NCBI GenBank assembly: GCA_023958095.1
Contig: JAMLGJ010000013.1
Location: 50,244-102,795 of the forward strand
Length of the DNA stretch: 52,552 nt
Origin: Microthrixaceae bacterium
GTDB taxonomy: Bacteria; Actinomycetota; Acidimicrobiia; Acidimicrobiales; Microtrichaceae
Direction of reading: 5' to 3'
Each line of letters starts with the position of its first letter. The stretch's first letter is position 1. The position numbers were made by a program, and so were the translations under genes. Below, piece after piece: positions 1 through 7,359 of this stretch. The notes below the pieces were generated by a model, which saw only the letters and a list, made by a program, of their open reading frames with translations, searched no databases and was not told where the DNA came from.

Positions 1-318
1 GCCTACGGCGTGGTGCCCCACCAGTGGCTCACCTGGGCCGACTCGGAGCTCAGCTGGCGTCCCGACCTCATCTGGTTCGGCCCCGGCGGATCGATCACGC
101 TGCCCTTGGTGGGCTGGAGCCTCGAGACCCCGTGGTTCCCCATGACGATCTCCGCCCAGGTGTTCCGCGACATCATCGCGACGCTCATCTACATCGTCCT
201 GCTGGGAGTGCAGATCTGGTTCTGGGTCTGGTGGCAGGACCGTGACAAGCGGGCGGCGGCTTCGGCTGCCGTCGAGCCGACCACCCCGTACGGCCGACCA
301 CTCATCAAGCGAGCGTGA
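1..318 (+). CDS. C-terminal part of a small membrane protein (5' end outside window)
   Basis: The reading frame is open from base 1 to a TGA at 316-318, so the gene begins upstream of the window. The visible 105 residues contain one clear membrane segment (around residues 61-77, rich in I/L/V/W, ending in WFWVWWQDRDKR) and a short basic, Ala-rich tail that should lie in the cytoplasm. The stop lies 6 bases before the ferredoxin start, so it probably belongs to the same transcript as the cytochrome b complex. I do not recognise the family. An internal GTG at base 10 could look like a start, but the frame is open before it and there is no reason to prefer it. Confidence 0.6.
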   Translation, partial: AYGVVPHQWLTWADSELSWRPDLIWFGPGGSITLPLVGWSLETPWFPMTISAQVFRDIIATLIYIVLLGVQIWFWVWWQDRDKRAAASAAVEPTTPYGRPLIKRA

Positions 319-324
319 TGCACC

Positions 325-741
325 ATGGCAGTCACTGACGCGAATCCGCCGCTCCCGGCGTTCAGCACCGACTACGTGCTGCAGGAGGTCGATGCCGACT
401 ACCTGGGGCGGGCGGTCAAGCCCAAGCAGTTCATCCACATCGACCAGTCCGAGTGCATCCAGTGCGAGGGCTGTGTGGACATCTGCCCGTGGAAGTGCAT
501 CCACATGGTGTCGCCGAACTCGATCGACGAGGCGGTCGACATCGAACGCCCCGGCCTGGATCCCACCGACAACGTGGTGTTCCTGATCGACGACGACGTG
601 TGCACCCGGTGTGCCCTCTGCGTCGACCGTTGCCCCACCGGTGTGATCATCCTCGGCAAGATGGTCGATCCCGGGGCCGAGGGCGATCGGCACCAGCGCA
701 CCAACGGCCATGGCTACGGCTATGGGATGAGGTTGGCGTGA
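325..741 (+). CDS. 2x[4Fe-4S] ferredoxin-type protein
   Basis: This 138-residue protein has two classic cluster motifs, CxxCxxCxxxCP at C44/C47/C50/C54 and C93/C96/C99/C103, so it should hold two [4Fe-4S] clusters as in bacterial ferredoxins and NuoI-like subunits. A 40-residue N-terminal stretch and a short Gly/Tyr-rich C-terminal tail flank the domain. There is no signal peptide, so it should be cytoplasmic. It lies just before the cytochrome b gene of a quinol:cytochrome c reductase and may be an electron partner of that complex or of the NADH-module-less complex I encoded at 34292-45032; both roles are inference. The ATG at 325 follows the upstream stop by 6 bases. Confidence 0.9.
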   Translation: MAVTDANPPLPAFSTDYVLQEVDADYLGRAVKPKQFIHIDQSECIQCEGCVDICPWKCIHMVSPNSIDEAVDIERPGLDPTDNVVFLIDDDVCTRCALCVDRCPTGVIILGKMVDPGAEGDRHQRTNGHGYGYGMRLA

Positions 742-830
742 TGGCGCACGACCACGGCCGCCGGTGCGCCTCCGGCGTGCAGATTCGACGTAACCAGGAG
801 CCACAGAGTAGGGAGTACGCCCGTGGCTAA
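741..830 (+). CDS. Candidate 29-residue small protein between ferredoxin and cytochrome b
   Basis: The ferredoxin stop TGA (739-741) overlaps an ATG (741-743), which opens a 29-codon frame ending in TAA at 828-830, eight bases inside the cytochrome b gene. The peptide starts MAHDHGRRCASG and is polar and basic, with no membrane segment. The stop/start overlap is the same coupling used by the neighbouring genes, and the frame fills the whole 81-base gap. I recognise no family. It may be only a leader region carrying the cytochrome b ribosome binding site (AGGGAG at 810-815), so confidence is low. Confidence 0.25.
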   Translation: MAHDHGRRCASGVQIRRNQEPQSREYARG

Positions 831-1602
831 GACGATGCAGGGTCCCGGACGCCTCACCGAGAAGTGGAACGACCTGAAGGACTCCGTACAGGGCTCGCAG
901 GCCTGGAGTTCGATCTTCAGGCCCGGTTCGATCTTCAGGAAGGGCTACAACGACAGCCCGAGGAACCGGTCCTACGTGATCATGAACAGCGTGCTGTACC
1001 ACCTGCACCCGGTGAAGGTGAAGCGGCACGCGGTGAAGGTGAGCTACACGCTCTGTCTGGGCGGGCTCAGCTTCTTCCTGTTCATCCTGTTGACGGTCAC
1101 GGGCATCTTCTTGATGTTCTTCTACCGCCCGACCGCAGCCCAAGCGTGGGACGACATCTACGCGCTGCAGACCTCGGTGACCTTCGGGTTGCTGGTGCGC
1201 AACATGCACAGATGGGCCGCGCACCTGATGGTGCTGTCGGTGTTCCTGCACATGGCGCGGGTGTTCTACCACGGTGCCTACAAGGCGCCCCGGGAGTTCA
1301 ACTGGGTGATCGGTGTGATCCTGTTGACCCTCACACTGCTTCTCAGCTTCACCGGCTACCTGCTGCCGTGGGACCAGCTCGCACTGTGGGCGGTGACGGT
1401 GGGCACCAACATGATGGGCTACACGCCCGTGCTGGGTAACCAGGTGCGCTTCGTGCTGCTCGGCGGTGCGGAGATCGGCACCGACACGCTGTTGCGATGG
1501 TACGTGCTGCACGTCCTGTTCTTCCCGTTCATCACCGTCATCTTCATGGCCATCCACTTCTGGAGGGTCCGCAAGGACGGCGGCATCTCGGGGCCGCTGT
1601 GA
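823..1602 (+). CDS. Cytochrome b6-like N-terminal subunit of a quinol:cytochrome c reductase
   Basis: The 259-residue membrane protein carries the two b hemes of a split cytochrome b. Heme ligands are H129 and H143 (13 residues between) and H230 and H245 (14 residues between); the 13/14 spacing is that of cytochrome b6, whereas mitochondrial-type bc1 has 13/13. C78 in LCLGG stands 51 residues before H129, as C35 does before H86 in chloroplast b6, where the cysteine binds the extra c-type heme (ci/cn). The protein ends GGISGPL, nearly as b6 ends. A 43-residue polar N-terminal extension precedes the b6-like core. The GTG start at 823 is supported by AGGGAG seven bases upstream. The subunit IV-like gene follows after a 97-base gap. 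Confidence 0.93.
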   Translation: MAKTMQGPGRLTEKWNDLKDSVQGSQAWSSIFRPGSIFRKGYNDSPRNRSYVIMNSVLYHLHPVKVKRHAVKVSYTLCLGGLSFFLFILLTVTGIFLMFFYRPTAAQAWDDIYALQTSVTFGLLVRNMHRWAAHLMVLSVFLHMARVFYHGAYKAPREFNWVIGVILLTLTLLLSFTGYLLPWDQLALWAVTVGTNMMGYTPVLGNQVRFVLLGGAEIGTDTLLRWYVLHVLFFPFITVIFMAIHFWRVRKDGGISGPL

Positions 1603-1703
1603 TGGACGTGTCCGCTGCAGCGCTCAGAAATGCAATGACCGGCGAAGCGTTCCACGGGCAGCGCGCCACGCGCCGCGCCGTCCGTCGGGGAGGCACACGA
1701 TGA
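1602..1703 (+). CDS. Candidate 33-residue basic small protein between the two cytochrome b genes
   Basis: The stop of the b6-like gene (TGA 1600-1602) overlaps an ATG at 1602, which opens a 33-codon frame. Its own TGA at 1701-1703 overlaps the ATG of the subunit IV-like gene at 1700. The frame therefore fills the 97-base gap exactly, with overlaps at both ends. The peptide (MDVSAAALRNAMTGEAFHGQ, then a run rich in Arg) is basic and lacks a membrane helix, so it is not like the small PetG/L/M/N subunits of b6f. It could be a real small subunit or a coupling ORF that carries ribosomes to the next gene. No family is recognised. Confidence 0.35.
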   Translation: MDVSAAALRNAMTGEAFHGQRATRRAVRRGGTR

Positions 1704-2500
1704 CCGAAATTCCCGAACACCTTCTCAAGCGTGCCCAAGAGGCCAAGGAGAAGGCCGCGGCCAAGAAGGCGCAGTCCTCCGGGGATGACGGGGGTGCCGC
1801 CGAGGACTCATCGAGCGGGGAATCCGCAGGCGACTCGCGGATTCCCGCACACCTGCTCGAGCGCTCCAAGGCCGCCAAGGCCCGCAAGTCCGGCGGCGGC
1901 GACGCCGAGGCCTCCTCGGGCGGCGGCGGTGGCACCGCCGTTGCCACCAAGGACTCCGGCGCGGTGGCGGCCCCTGCGGGCCCTCCGGTCGGCGCCGGTC
2001 CCGGCGGCCACACCCAGCGCCTCCTGACGGTGGTGAAGTCCGGGTCGATCCAGGACGTGAAGGCCAAGCCACAGGACAAGGTCCACGTCTGGCCCCACCT
2101 GCTCGTGATCGAGTTCGTCGCCGCGTTGGCCATGACGGCGTTCGTCTTCATCTTCTCGTGGCTGGTCAACGCCCCGCTGCTCGAGCTAGCCAACTTCAAC
2201 CAGACGCCGAACCCGTCCAAGGCGCCCTGGTACTTCCTCGGCCTGCAGGAGCTGCTCACGATGTTCCACCCGATGGTCGCCGGTGTGACCATCCCGGGCA
2301 TGGGCATCTTCGTGCTGATCCTCGCCCCCTACATAGACAAGAACCCCTCCAACAAGCCCGAGGACCGCAAGTTCGCGATCGCCCTGATGACCGTGCACCT
2401 GATGTTCTGGGCCGTGCTGGTGATCATCGGTTCGTTCTTCAGGGGTCCTGGCTTCAACTTCACACTGCCCTGGATCGATGGGCTCTTCTTCGAACTGTGA
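1700..2500 (+). CDS. Subunit IV-like C-terminal cytochrome b subunit with repeated N-terminal IPxHLL motif
   Basis: The 266-residue protein supplies the C-terminal cytochrome b helices. About 120 hydrophilic residues come first, then three membrane segments (about residues 135-155, 190-214 and 230-250) around the quinol-site motif. That motif reads KAPWYFLGLQELL; the Glu of the canonical PEWY is replaced by Pro. The hydrophilic part holds two copies of a short motif, IPEHLLKRAQEAK at residues 4-16 and IPAHLLERSKAAK at 48-60, separated by acidic and Gly/Ser-rich linkers. This extension has no counterpart in chloroplast subunit IV. The ATG at 1700 overlaps the stop of the small upstream frame; the Rieske gene follows after 12 bases. 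Confidence 0.88.
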   Translation: MTEIPEHLLKRAQEAKEKAAAKKAQSSGDDGGAAEDSSSGESAGDSRIPAHLLERSKAAKARKSGGGDAEASSGGGGGTAVATKDSGAVAAPAGPPVGAGPGGHTQRLLTVVKSGSIQDVKAKPQDKVHVWPHLLVIEFVAALAMTAFVFIFSWLVNAPLLELANFNQTPNPSKAPWYFLGLQELLTMFHPMVAGVTIPGMGIFVLILAPYIDKNPSNKPEDRKFAIALMTVHLMFWAVLVIIGSFFRGPGFNFTLPWIDGLFFEL

Positions 2501-2512
2501 GGTGACTCGATC

Positions 2513-3391
2513 ATGAACGGATTCTGGATCGCAGTACTCGTGTTGGCCGGCGTGGCCGCAGCCGCGTTCGCGCTGCTCGGTGCCGCGTCGCGCCGCGAGG
2601 CCTCCTCGGCCACACAGGGCGCGACCCTCGGCCGCGAGGCGCTCAAGCGCGACAAGGCCCGCCGCAAGGCCGCCGAACAGGCCGAGGCCGCCGGACCACC
2701 CACGGGTAAGGAGGTGGAGCTGGCCGCCGCCGCGGCCCGTTCGGCCGCCCTCGAGCCGGTCGGTGACACCGCCCCGGTGGCGTGGGTGCCCCCGGACCCC
2801 GAGGTGCTCGACGAGAGCCGCCGCGGCTTCCTGAACCGCTCGATCATCGCCCTCATGGGTCTCGGCGTGGCCGGTTTCGCGGCCGGTGCCTTCACCGCCT
2901 TCCTGTGGCCGACCGGATCGAGCGGGTTCGGCTCGAAGATCCGCGTCGGCAAGATCAGCGACATCAAGTCCGAGATCGAGGCCAACGACGGGTTCCTCTA
3001 CCAGCCCGAGGGCCGCATGTGGATCACCGAGTACCCCGCCGCGGCGCTTCCCAAGGCCGAGTCGGTCTACTCGCCCGCCGAGTTGACGGGCATGAAGGTG
3101 GGGCTCGTGGCGCTCTACCAGAAGTGCCCCCACCTCGGCTGCCGTGTGCCGAGCTGCAACAGCTCGCAGTGGTTCGAGTGCCCATGCCATGGTTCGCAGT
3201 ACAACCAGGTGGGCGAGAAGAAGGGGGGCCCGGCCCCCCGTGGCATGGACCGGTTCGCGATGGAGGTCTCCGGTGACACCTTCATCGTGAACACCGGCCA
3301 GGTGATCGGCGGTCCCCCCATCGGGACCAACACGACCGGCCAGGAGGCCGAGGGACCCAACTGCATCGGCGCCGCCAGCGGCGAGCACTGA
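2513..3391 (+). CDS. Rieske iron-sulfur protein of the quinol:cytochrome c reductase
   Basis: The 292-residue protein contains the Rieske [2Fe-2S] motifs: C205-P-H207 and C223-P-C-H226 as cluster ligands, with C210 and C225 placed for the stabilising disulfide. The soluble domain would sit outside the membrane and pass electrons from quinol to the cytochrome c encoded next. There are two membrane segments, residues 5-25 and 108-131. The second follows SRRGFLNR, a twin-arginine-like sequence typical of Rieske proteins exported folded. The region between them (27-100) is a charged Ala-rich cytoplasmic linker. This is longer than simple Rieske proteins (about 180-200 residues) because of the extra N-terminal helix and linker. 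Confidence 0.93.
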   Translation: MNGFWIAVLVLAGVAAAAFALLGAASRREASSATQGATLGREALKRDKARRKAAEQAEAAGPPTGKEVELAAAAARSAALEPVGDTAPVAWVPPDPEVLDESRRGFLNRSIIALMGLGVAGFAAGAFTAFLWPTGSSGFGSKIRVGKISDIKSEIEANDGFLYQPEGRMWITEYPAAALPKAESVYSPAELTGMKVGLVALYQKCPHLGCRVPSCNSSQWFECPCHGSQYNQVGEKKGGPAPRGMDRFAMEVSGDTFIVNTGQVIGGPPIGTNTTGQEAEGPNCIGAASGEH

Positions 3392-3405
3392 GGCGCGCCG
3401 GCAAT

Positions 3406-3436
3406 CCCGGCCGCTGACGGCCGGGTTTCCACCCGG
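3406..3436 (+). promoter_or_regulatory. Two overlapping, mutually exclusive hairpins between Rieske and cytochrome c genes
   Basis: Bases 3406-3425 form a perfect 8-bp stem (CCCGGCCG / CGGCCGGG) with loop CTGA, followed by TTT. Bases 3421-3436 form a second perfect stem (CCGGGT / ACCCGG) with loop TTCC. The two share 3421-3425, so only one can form at a time. The 77-base intergenic gap is the longest in the bc gene set apart from the stretches occupied by the small ORFs. The layout could attenuate or set processing and dosage of the cytochrome c gene; that function is inference. Confidence 0.45.
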
Positions 3437-3468
3437 GGCACCCCACCAGGGAGACACACGAGAACCAG

Positions 3469-4713
3469 ATGATCCTCGCAAACACACAACAGAGCTTCGG
3501 ATTCGCCCTCCTCGCGGTCGTGCTGATCGGAGCCGTCATCTACATCGTCGCGACGATGCGGGCGGGCCGTGCGGAAGTGGGCTCGGAGATCGAGCTCGCA
3601 CCCAACCGCAAGCAGTACCTCGACGACGAGGACCTCGAAGGTCCGAAGCTGAACGCAGCACTGTTCTCCGCAGCGGGGATCCTGGCGATCATCGCGATCG
3701 CGCTCCCGGTGTACTGGCTCGCCGAACCCGGCCGTCAGGAAGGTGCCGTGGAGGGCTGGGAGGAGACCTTCGCCGAGCGCGGCCAGGCCCTCTACGAGAC
3801 CGGTGCACAGTGCGTCAACTGCCACGCCGGTGGTGGTGTGGGCGGTGTCACCAGCTTCATCGTGAACGACCAGAACGGTCAGTTCGTGGCGCAGGTCAAC
3901 TGGAACGCCCCGGCGCTCAACAACGTGCTGTACCGCTACTCCGAGGACGAGGTGCGCTACGTGCTCAACTACGGCCGCCCCGGTACCCCGATGGCGGCAT
4001 GGGGCGCGCCCGGCGGTGGTCCGCTGACCACCCAGCAGATCGACGAGCTGATCGCCTACATGTGGACCTTCCAGCTCAGCCAGCAGGAGGTCCGCGAGGA
4101 GGTCAACGGCCTCGTGGAGGCGATCGACCCCGGACTGGCCGAGCGCCTCGCGGATGTGAACAAGTCCAACGAGGGCATCGAGAGCCCCGAGACCGCCAAC
4201 CGGCTCTCTCGTGCCGACGAGCTCGCCCTCGGTGAGATCCTGTTCAACAACCAGGGAGTAGGTGCGGGGGCATACTCGTGCTCGCGCTGCCACGTGCCCG
4301 GAGCGGCCTACGGACAGCCCTGGGAGCCCTTCGCCCGGCTCCAGTACGGCTCGTTCGGACCGGACCTGACCGGCATCGAGACCCAGGCCACCGCCCAGCA
4401 GCACTTCTCACTGGTGTGGGAAGGCATGGAAGAGGGCAAGCAGTACTTCTCCAGGCGACAGGGCAACCCCCAGATGCCCGGATTCGGCCTGAACCCCAAC
4501 TCGGGTCAGTCCGACTCCGGCGTGCCCGACCTGGGTGAGGCCGGCATGTTCACGCCGGCCGAGGTGTGGGCGATCGTCACCTACGAACGCAACCTCTCGA
4601 ACGATTCCACCGACAAGTCCCCGGCGGCGGGCACCGTGGAATCACCGACCTTCGCAGATGTCACTCGGGACGCCGCCGGTTCCGAGGAGTCAGCCGCCGC
4701 CGAGACAGAGTGA
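3469..4713 (+). CDS. Membrane-bound diheme cytochrome c
   Basis: The 414-residue protein has two CxxCH c-heme sites, C115-V-N-C118-H119 and C271-S-R-C274-H275, in two successive cytochrome c domains. Candidate axial Met residues lie in TPMAAWG (M175) and in QMPGFG near the end of domain two. Two membrane segments (residues 11-30 and 64-85) anchor it, with the heme domains outside. It takes the place of cytochrome c1 or f as electron acceptor of the Rieske protein; diheme partners of this kind are known for heliobacterial and actinobacterial complexes. The ATG at 3469 follows a GGGAGA-type ribosome site. The last 50 residues are a Ser/Thr/Ala/Glu-rich tail. Confidence 0.9.
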   Translation: MILANTQQSFGFALLAVVLIGAVIYIVATMRAGRAEVGSEIELAPNRKQYLDDEDLEGPKLNAALFSAAGILAIIAIALPVYWLAEPGRQEGAVEGWEETFAERGQALYETGAQCVNCHAGGGVGGVTSFIVNDQNGQFVAQVNWNAPALNNVLYRYSEDEVRYVLNYGRPGTPMAAWGAPGGGPLTTQQIDELIAYMWTFQLSQQEVREEVNGLVEAIDPGLAERLADVNKSNEGIESPETANRLSRADELALGEILFNNQGVGAGAYSCSRCHVPGAAYGQPWEPFARLQYGSFGPDLTGIETQATAQQHFSLVWEGMEEGKQYFSRRQGNPQMPGFGLNPNSGQSDSGVPDLGEAGMFTPAEVWAIVTYERNLSNDSTDKSPAAGTVESPTFADVTRDAAGSEESAAAETE

Positions 4714-4732
4714 CCGGGAGCAGACGACCAAG

Positions 4733-5701
4733 ATGTCAACACTCGCAGCCATAGCCTTCGACCCCGCGATCCGCGGGGTGCTCGTCGTAGCGACGGGCGT
4801 GGTGGTCCTCGTCGGCTCGGTCTACATGATCGTGTCGACCAACGTCGGCTGGCGCCAGGGCTTCCTGATCAGCATCGCGGCGCTCGCCGGCTGGTGCTTC
4901 TCGATGGGTGCCATCTGGACCATGTACGGGATCGGCCTGAGGGGCGAGGACCCCTCGTGGATACCCCAGGAGATCAACTTCAGCCGCGACGACGCGGTCG
5001 CCACCGAGGTGGTCGACGGGTTGCCGCGCACCGAGGAACTGCCCGACGCGGCCGAGATCTACGCGGACCTGATCGCCGAGGACCCCGAGATCCGGGAGCG
5101 CATCGAGGAGGCCGAGGGCGAGGGCTTCGTCCCGGAGTCCCTCACCCAGCTGGTCACGCTCATCCCCGAACAGAAGGTGCTCCTCGACGAGGAGCTGGGG
5201 GACTGGCGCATCCTGCCCGAGTCCGACGCCCGCCGTGGTGACGCGGTGGCCGCCGCGGATGCCGAGCTCGTCGCCTACGACGCCTTCGGGGACCAGACCG
5301 CCGGCTCCTACACGGTGCTCGACGTCTACTTCACCGGGGGCAAGGACGGCGCCGAGCCCGAGACGATCCCCGGTGAGGACAACCTCCTGACCAAGGCGTG
5401 GAACCGGATCGTCACCACCTTCCAGCTCAAGAACCCGCCGCTGTACGCGGCGGTGACGGTGCAGAAGAACGTGCCGCAGTCGGTCGCACCCGGGGAGGCC
5501 CCACCTGCACCGGTGGTCGACGAGGACGCCGACGTGGTGACGGTGGTGATGCTGCGCAACCTCGGCAACCGCCGCCTGATCCCGGCCCTGTTCACGATCT
5601 TCACCGGAATCATCTTCGCGGTGACCGCCTGGATGCTCCACAGCCGCGACCGCCTCGCCATGCAGACCCGCGCCGAGTGGGATCCCGCGAGCGCCACCTG
5701 A
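4733..5701 (+). CDS. Uncharacterised membrane protein between the bc complex and complex I genes
   Basis: The 322-residue protein has two membrane helices near its N terminus (about residues 12-33 and 39-60), a long acidic domain (about 65-275) and one C-terminal helix (about 285-307). The soluble domain has no cysteine/heme or other catalytic motif that I can see. The gene starts 19 bases after the cytochrome c stop and ends one base before the nuoA start, so it is cotranscribed with both sets. Position suggests an accessory or assembly factor of the quinol oxidoreductase, or a bridge between the two complexes; this is inference. I recognise no family. Confidence 0.75.
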   Translation: MSTLAAIAFDPAIRGVLVVATGVVVLVGSVYMIVSTNVGWRQGFLISIAALAGWCFSMGAIWTMYGIGLRGEDPSWIPQEINFSRDDAVATEVVDGLPRTEELPDAAEIYADLIAEDPEIRERIEEAEGEGFVPESLTQLVTLIPEQKVLLDEELGDWRILPESDARRGDAVAAADAELVAYDAFGDQTAGSYTVLDVYFTGGKDGAEPETIPGEDNLLTKAWNRIVTTFQLKNPPLYAAVTVQKNVPQSVAPGEAPPAPVVDEDADVVTVVMLRNLGNRRLIPALFTIFTGIIFAVTAWMLHSRDRLAMQTRAEWDPASAT

Positions 5702-5702
5702 G

Positions 5703-6173
5703 ATGGGCCAGTTCCTGCCGATCGTCGCGATGATCGTGCTGGCGGGTCTGTTCGCCGGCATCAGCTTCGTCGCCTCGCGGATACTCAACCCGCCCCATCC
5801 CACCTCCACGAAGGTGGCCCCCTACGAGTCGGGCATCCTCGACGTGACCGCCCCGCCGGAACGGTTCCCGGTGCGCTTCATGCTGGTGGCGATGATCTTC
5901 ATCGTGTTCGACATCGAGACGATCTTCTTCTTCCCCTTCGCCACCGTGGTCGATGACCTGGGTACATTCGGGATCATCGCGGTGCTGGTCTTCTCGGCCA
6001 CGTTGTTCGAGTCGCTGCTCTACATCATCTCCAAGGGAGCACTCGACTGGGGTCCCGTGCAGCACCTACGGCGGAGCCACCTCATGACGGACCCCGCACG
6101 CACGACGCGCACCACGGTCAGGGCCGTGGGCGCCGAGGGCCGCCATGACACCCCCGCGGAGGAGGCCGCCTGA
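5703..6173 (+). CDS. nuoA: NADH:quinone oxidoreductase subunit A (14-gene operon)
   Basis: This 156-residue membrane subunit has the three helices of NuoA and its signature loop: YESG at residues 41-44 and VFDIET at 68-73 with the conserved acidic pair. NuoA helps form the quinone-chamber junction between the peripheral and membrane arms. A polar tail of about 35 residues extends past the third helix, longer than usual (E. coli NuoA is 147 residues with a shorter tail). The ATG is one base after the upstream stop. It opens a gapless nuoA-N order. Confidence 0.96.
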   Translation: MGQFLPIVAMIVLAGLFAGISFVASRILNPPHPTSTKVAPYESGILDVTAPPERFPVRFMLVAMIFIVFDIETIFFFPFATVVDDLGTFGIIAVLVFSATLFESLLYIISKGALDWGPVQHLRRSHLMTDPARTTRTTVRAVGAEGRHDTPAEEAA

Positions 6174-6826
6174 TGGGCCTGGTCGACGACGTCCGCACCG
6201 ACGGTTTCGCGGGACTCGAACACAACTTCCTGACCGGGCAGCTCGAGGACCTGGTGCGCTGGGCGCGCAGACGCTCGTCCTGGCCGGCCACCTTCGGCCT
6301 CGCCTGCTGCGCGATCGAGATGATGGCCGCCGGCGGCGCCCACTACGACATGGCGCGCTACGGCATGGAGGTGTTCCGGGCCTCGCCGCGCCAGGCCGAC
6401 GTGATGATCGTGGCCGGACGCGTCTCGCAGAAGATGGCTCCGGTCCTGCGCAACATCTACGACCAAATGGTGGACCCCAAGTGGGTGATCTCCATGGGCG
6501 TGTGCGCCTCCAGCGGAGGGATGTTCAACAACTACGCGATCGTCCAGGGTGTCGACACCGTCGTGCCGGTCGACGTGTACGCACCCGGGTGCCCCCCGGG
6601 ACCCGAGACCCTCATGCACGCGATCGTGACCCTGCACGGCCTCATCGAGACCGGCGAGATCCTCCGGCGCCGCGAGAGCACCGGTGCGGGCGCCGGGGTG
6701 CACCTCGAGGATTCAGCTCCGCAGCCAGCTGCCGTGGCCGTGGCCGAACCGACACCGGCCGCAGCAGCCCACGAGGCCGGCCACTTCGACGCCTCGAAGG
6801 GCTCCCCGGACGGGGAGGCGCGGTGA
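6173..6826 (+). CDS. nuoB: NADH:quinone oxidoreductase subunit B, cluster N2 subunit (14-gene operon)
   Basis: NuoB holds the terminal [4Fe-4S] cluster N2, which passes electrons to quinone. The four ligands are visible: the adjacent pair C45-C46 in ACCAIEM, C111 in GVCASSGG and C140 in PGCPPGPE. The 217-residue length includes an Ala/Pro/Glu-rich tail of about 50 residues beyond the conserved core. The ATG overlaps the nuoA stop by one base (TGATG), and the nuoC start overlaps its stop. The segment CASSGG differs slightly from the commoner CANSGG. Confidence 0.96.
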   Translation: MGLVDDVRTDGFAGLEHNFLTGQLEDLVRWARRRSSWPATFGLACCAIEMMAAGGAHYDMARYGMEVFRASPRQADVMIVAGRVSQKMAPVLRNIYDQMVDPKWVISMGVCASSGGMFNNYAIVQGVDTVVPVDVYAPGCPPGPETLMHAIVTLHGLIETGEILRRRESTGAGAGVHLEDSAPQPAAVAVAEPTPAAAAHEAGHFDASKGSPDGEAR

Positions 6827-7359
6827 GCGGTGACCAGGGCGAGGTGACGCCCGGGGACGATTCCGGCGACGACGTAGAGGTGGAGACCCTCCACGGCGTG
6901 CCGGTGCTGCACAGCGGCGACCAGGTGACGCTGCACCCGAGCCGTGAGGAGTACGTGGAACTCCTCGAACGGCTTCGTGAGCAGGGGTTCTGGGTGTGTG
7001 TCGACCTCTGTGCGGTGGACTACCTGACACACCCGGGTCGCACGCTTCCCCCCGGCATGGAGGCGGGACGCTTCGAGGTCGTCGTGGGCCTCCTGTCCCC
7101 CGAACGCCGCGAGCGCATCAGGGTGCGCGTGCAGGTGCCCGGAGAGGACCCGCGGCTCGACTCCATCGTGCGTGTCCACCCGGGAGCCGACGTGCACGAG
7201 CGCGAGGCCTGGGACCTCTTCGGCATCGACTTCGAGGGACACCCCGACCTGAGCCGCATACTCCTGCCCGACGAATGGGTCGGGCACCCACTGCGCAAGG
7301 ACTCACCGGTGGGTTCCATCCCGGTGCAGTTCAAGGCTCCCCAGGAGCTGCGGCGGTGA
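6823..7359 (+). CDS. nuoC: NADH:quinone oxidoreductase subunit C (14-gene operon)
   Basis: The 178-residue 30-kDa-type subunit supports NuoD in the peripheral arm and binds no cofactor. It shows the family signature [11 protein letters not shown] at residues 125-135 and the later HPLRKDSP at 155-162. I chose the GTG at 6823, which overlaps the nuoB stop as GTGA; the frame stays open upstream through nuoB but there it is a shadow of that gene. The first 25 residues are acidic and variable. Confidence 0.95.
   Translation: MSGDQGEVTPGDDSGDDVEVETLHGVPVLHSGDQVTLHPSREEYVELLERLREQGFWVCVDLCAVDYLTHPGRTLPPGMEAGRFEVVVGLLSPERRERIRVRVQVPGEDPRLDSIVRVHPGADVHEREAWDLFGIDFEGHPDLSRILLPDEWVGHPLRKDSPVGSIPVQFKAPQELRR

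Noticed and set aside
2186..3487. Long minus-strand frame opposite the Rieske gene
   Set aside because: Low-complexity shadow translation with no domain; the Rieske motifs on the plus strand are decisive.
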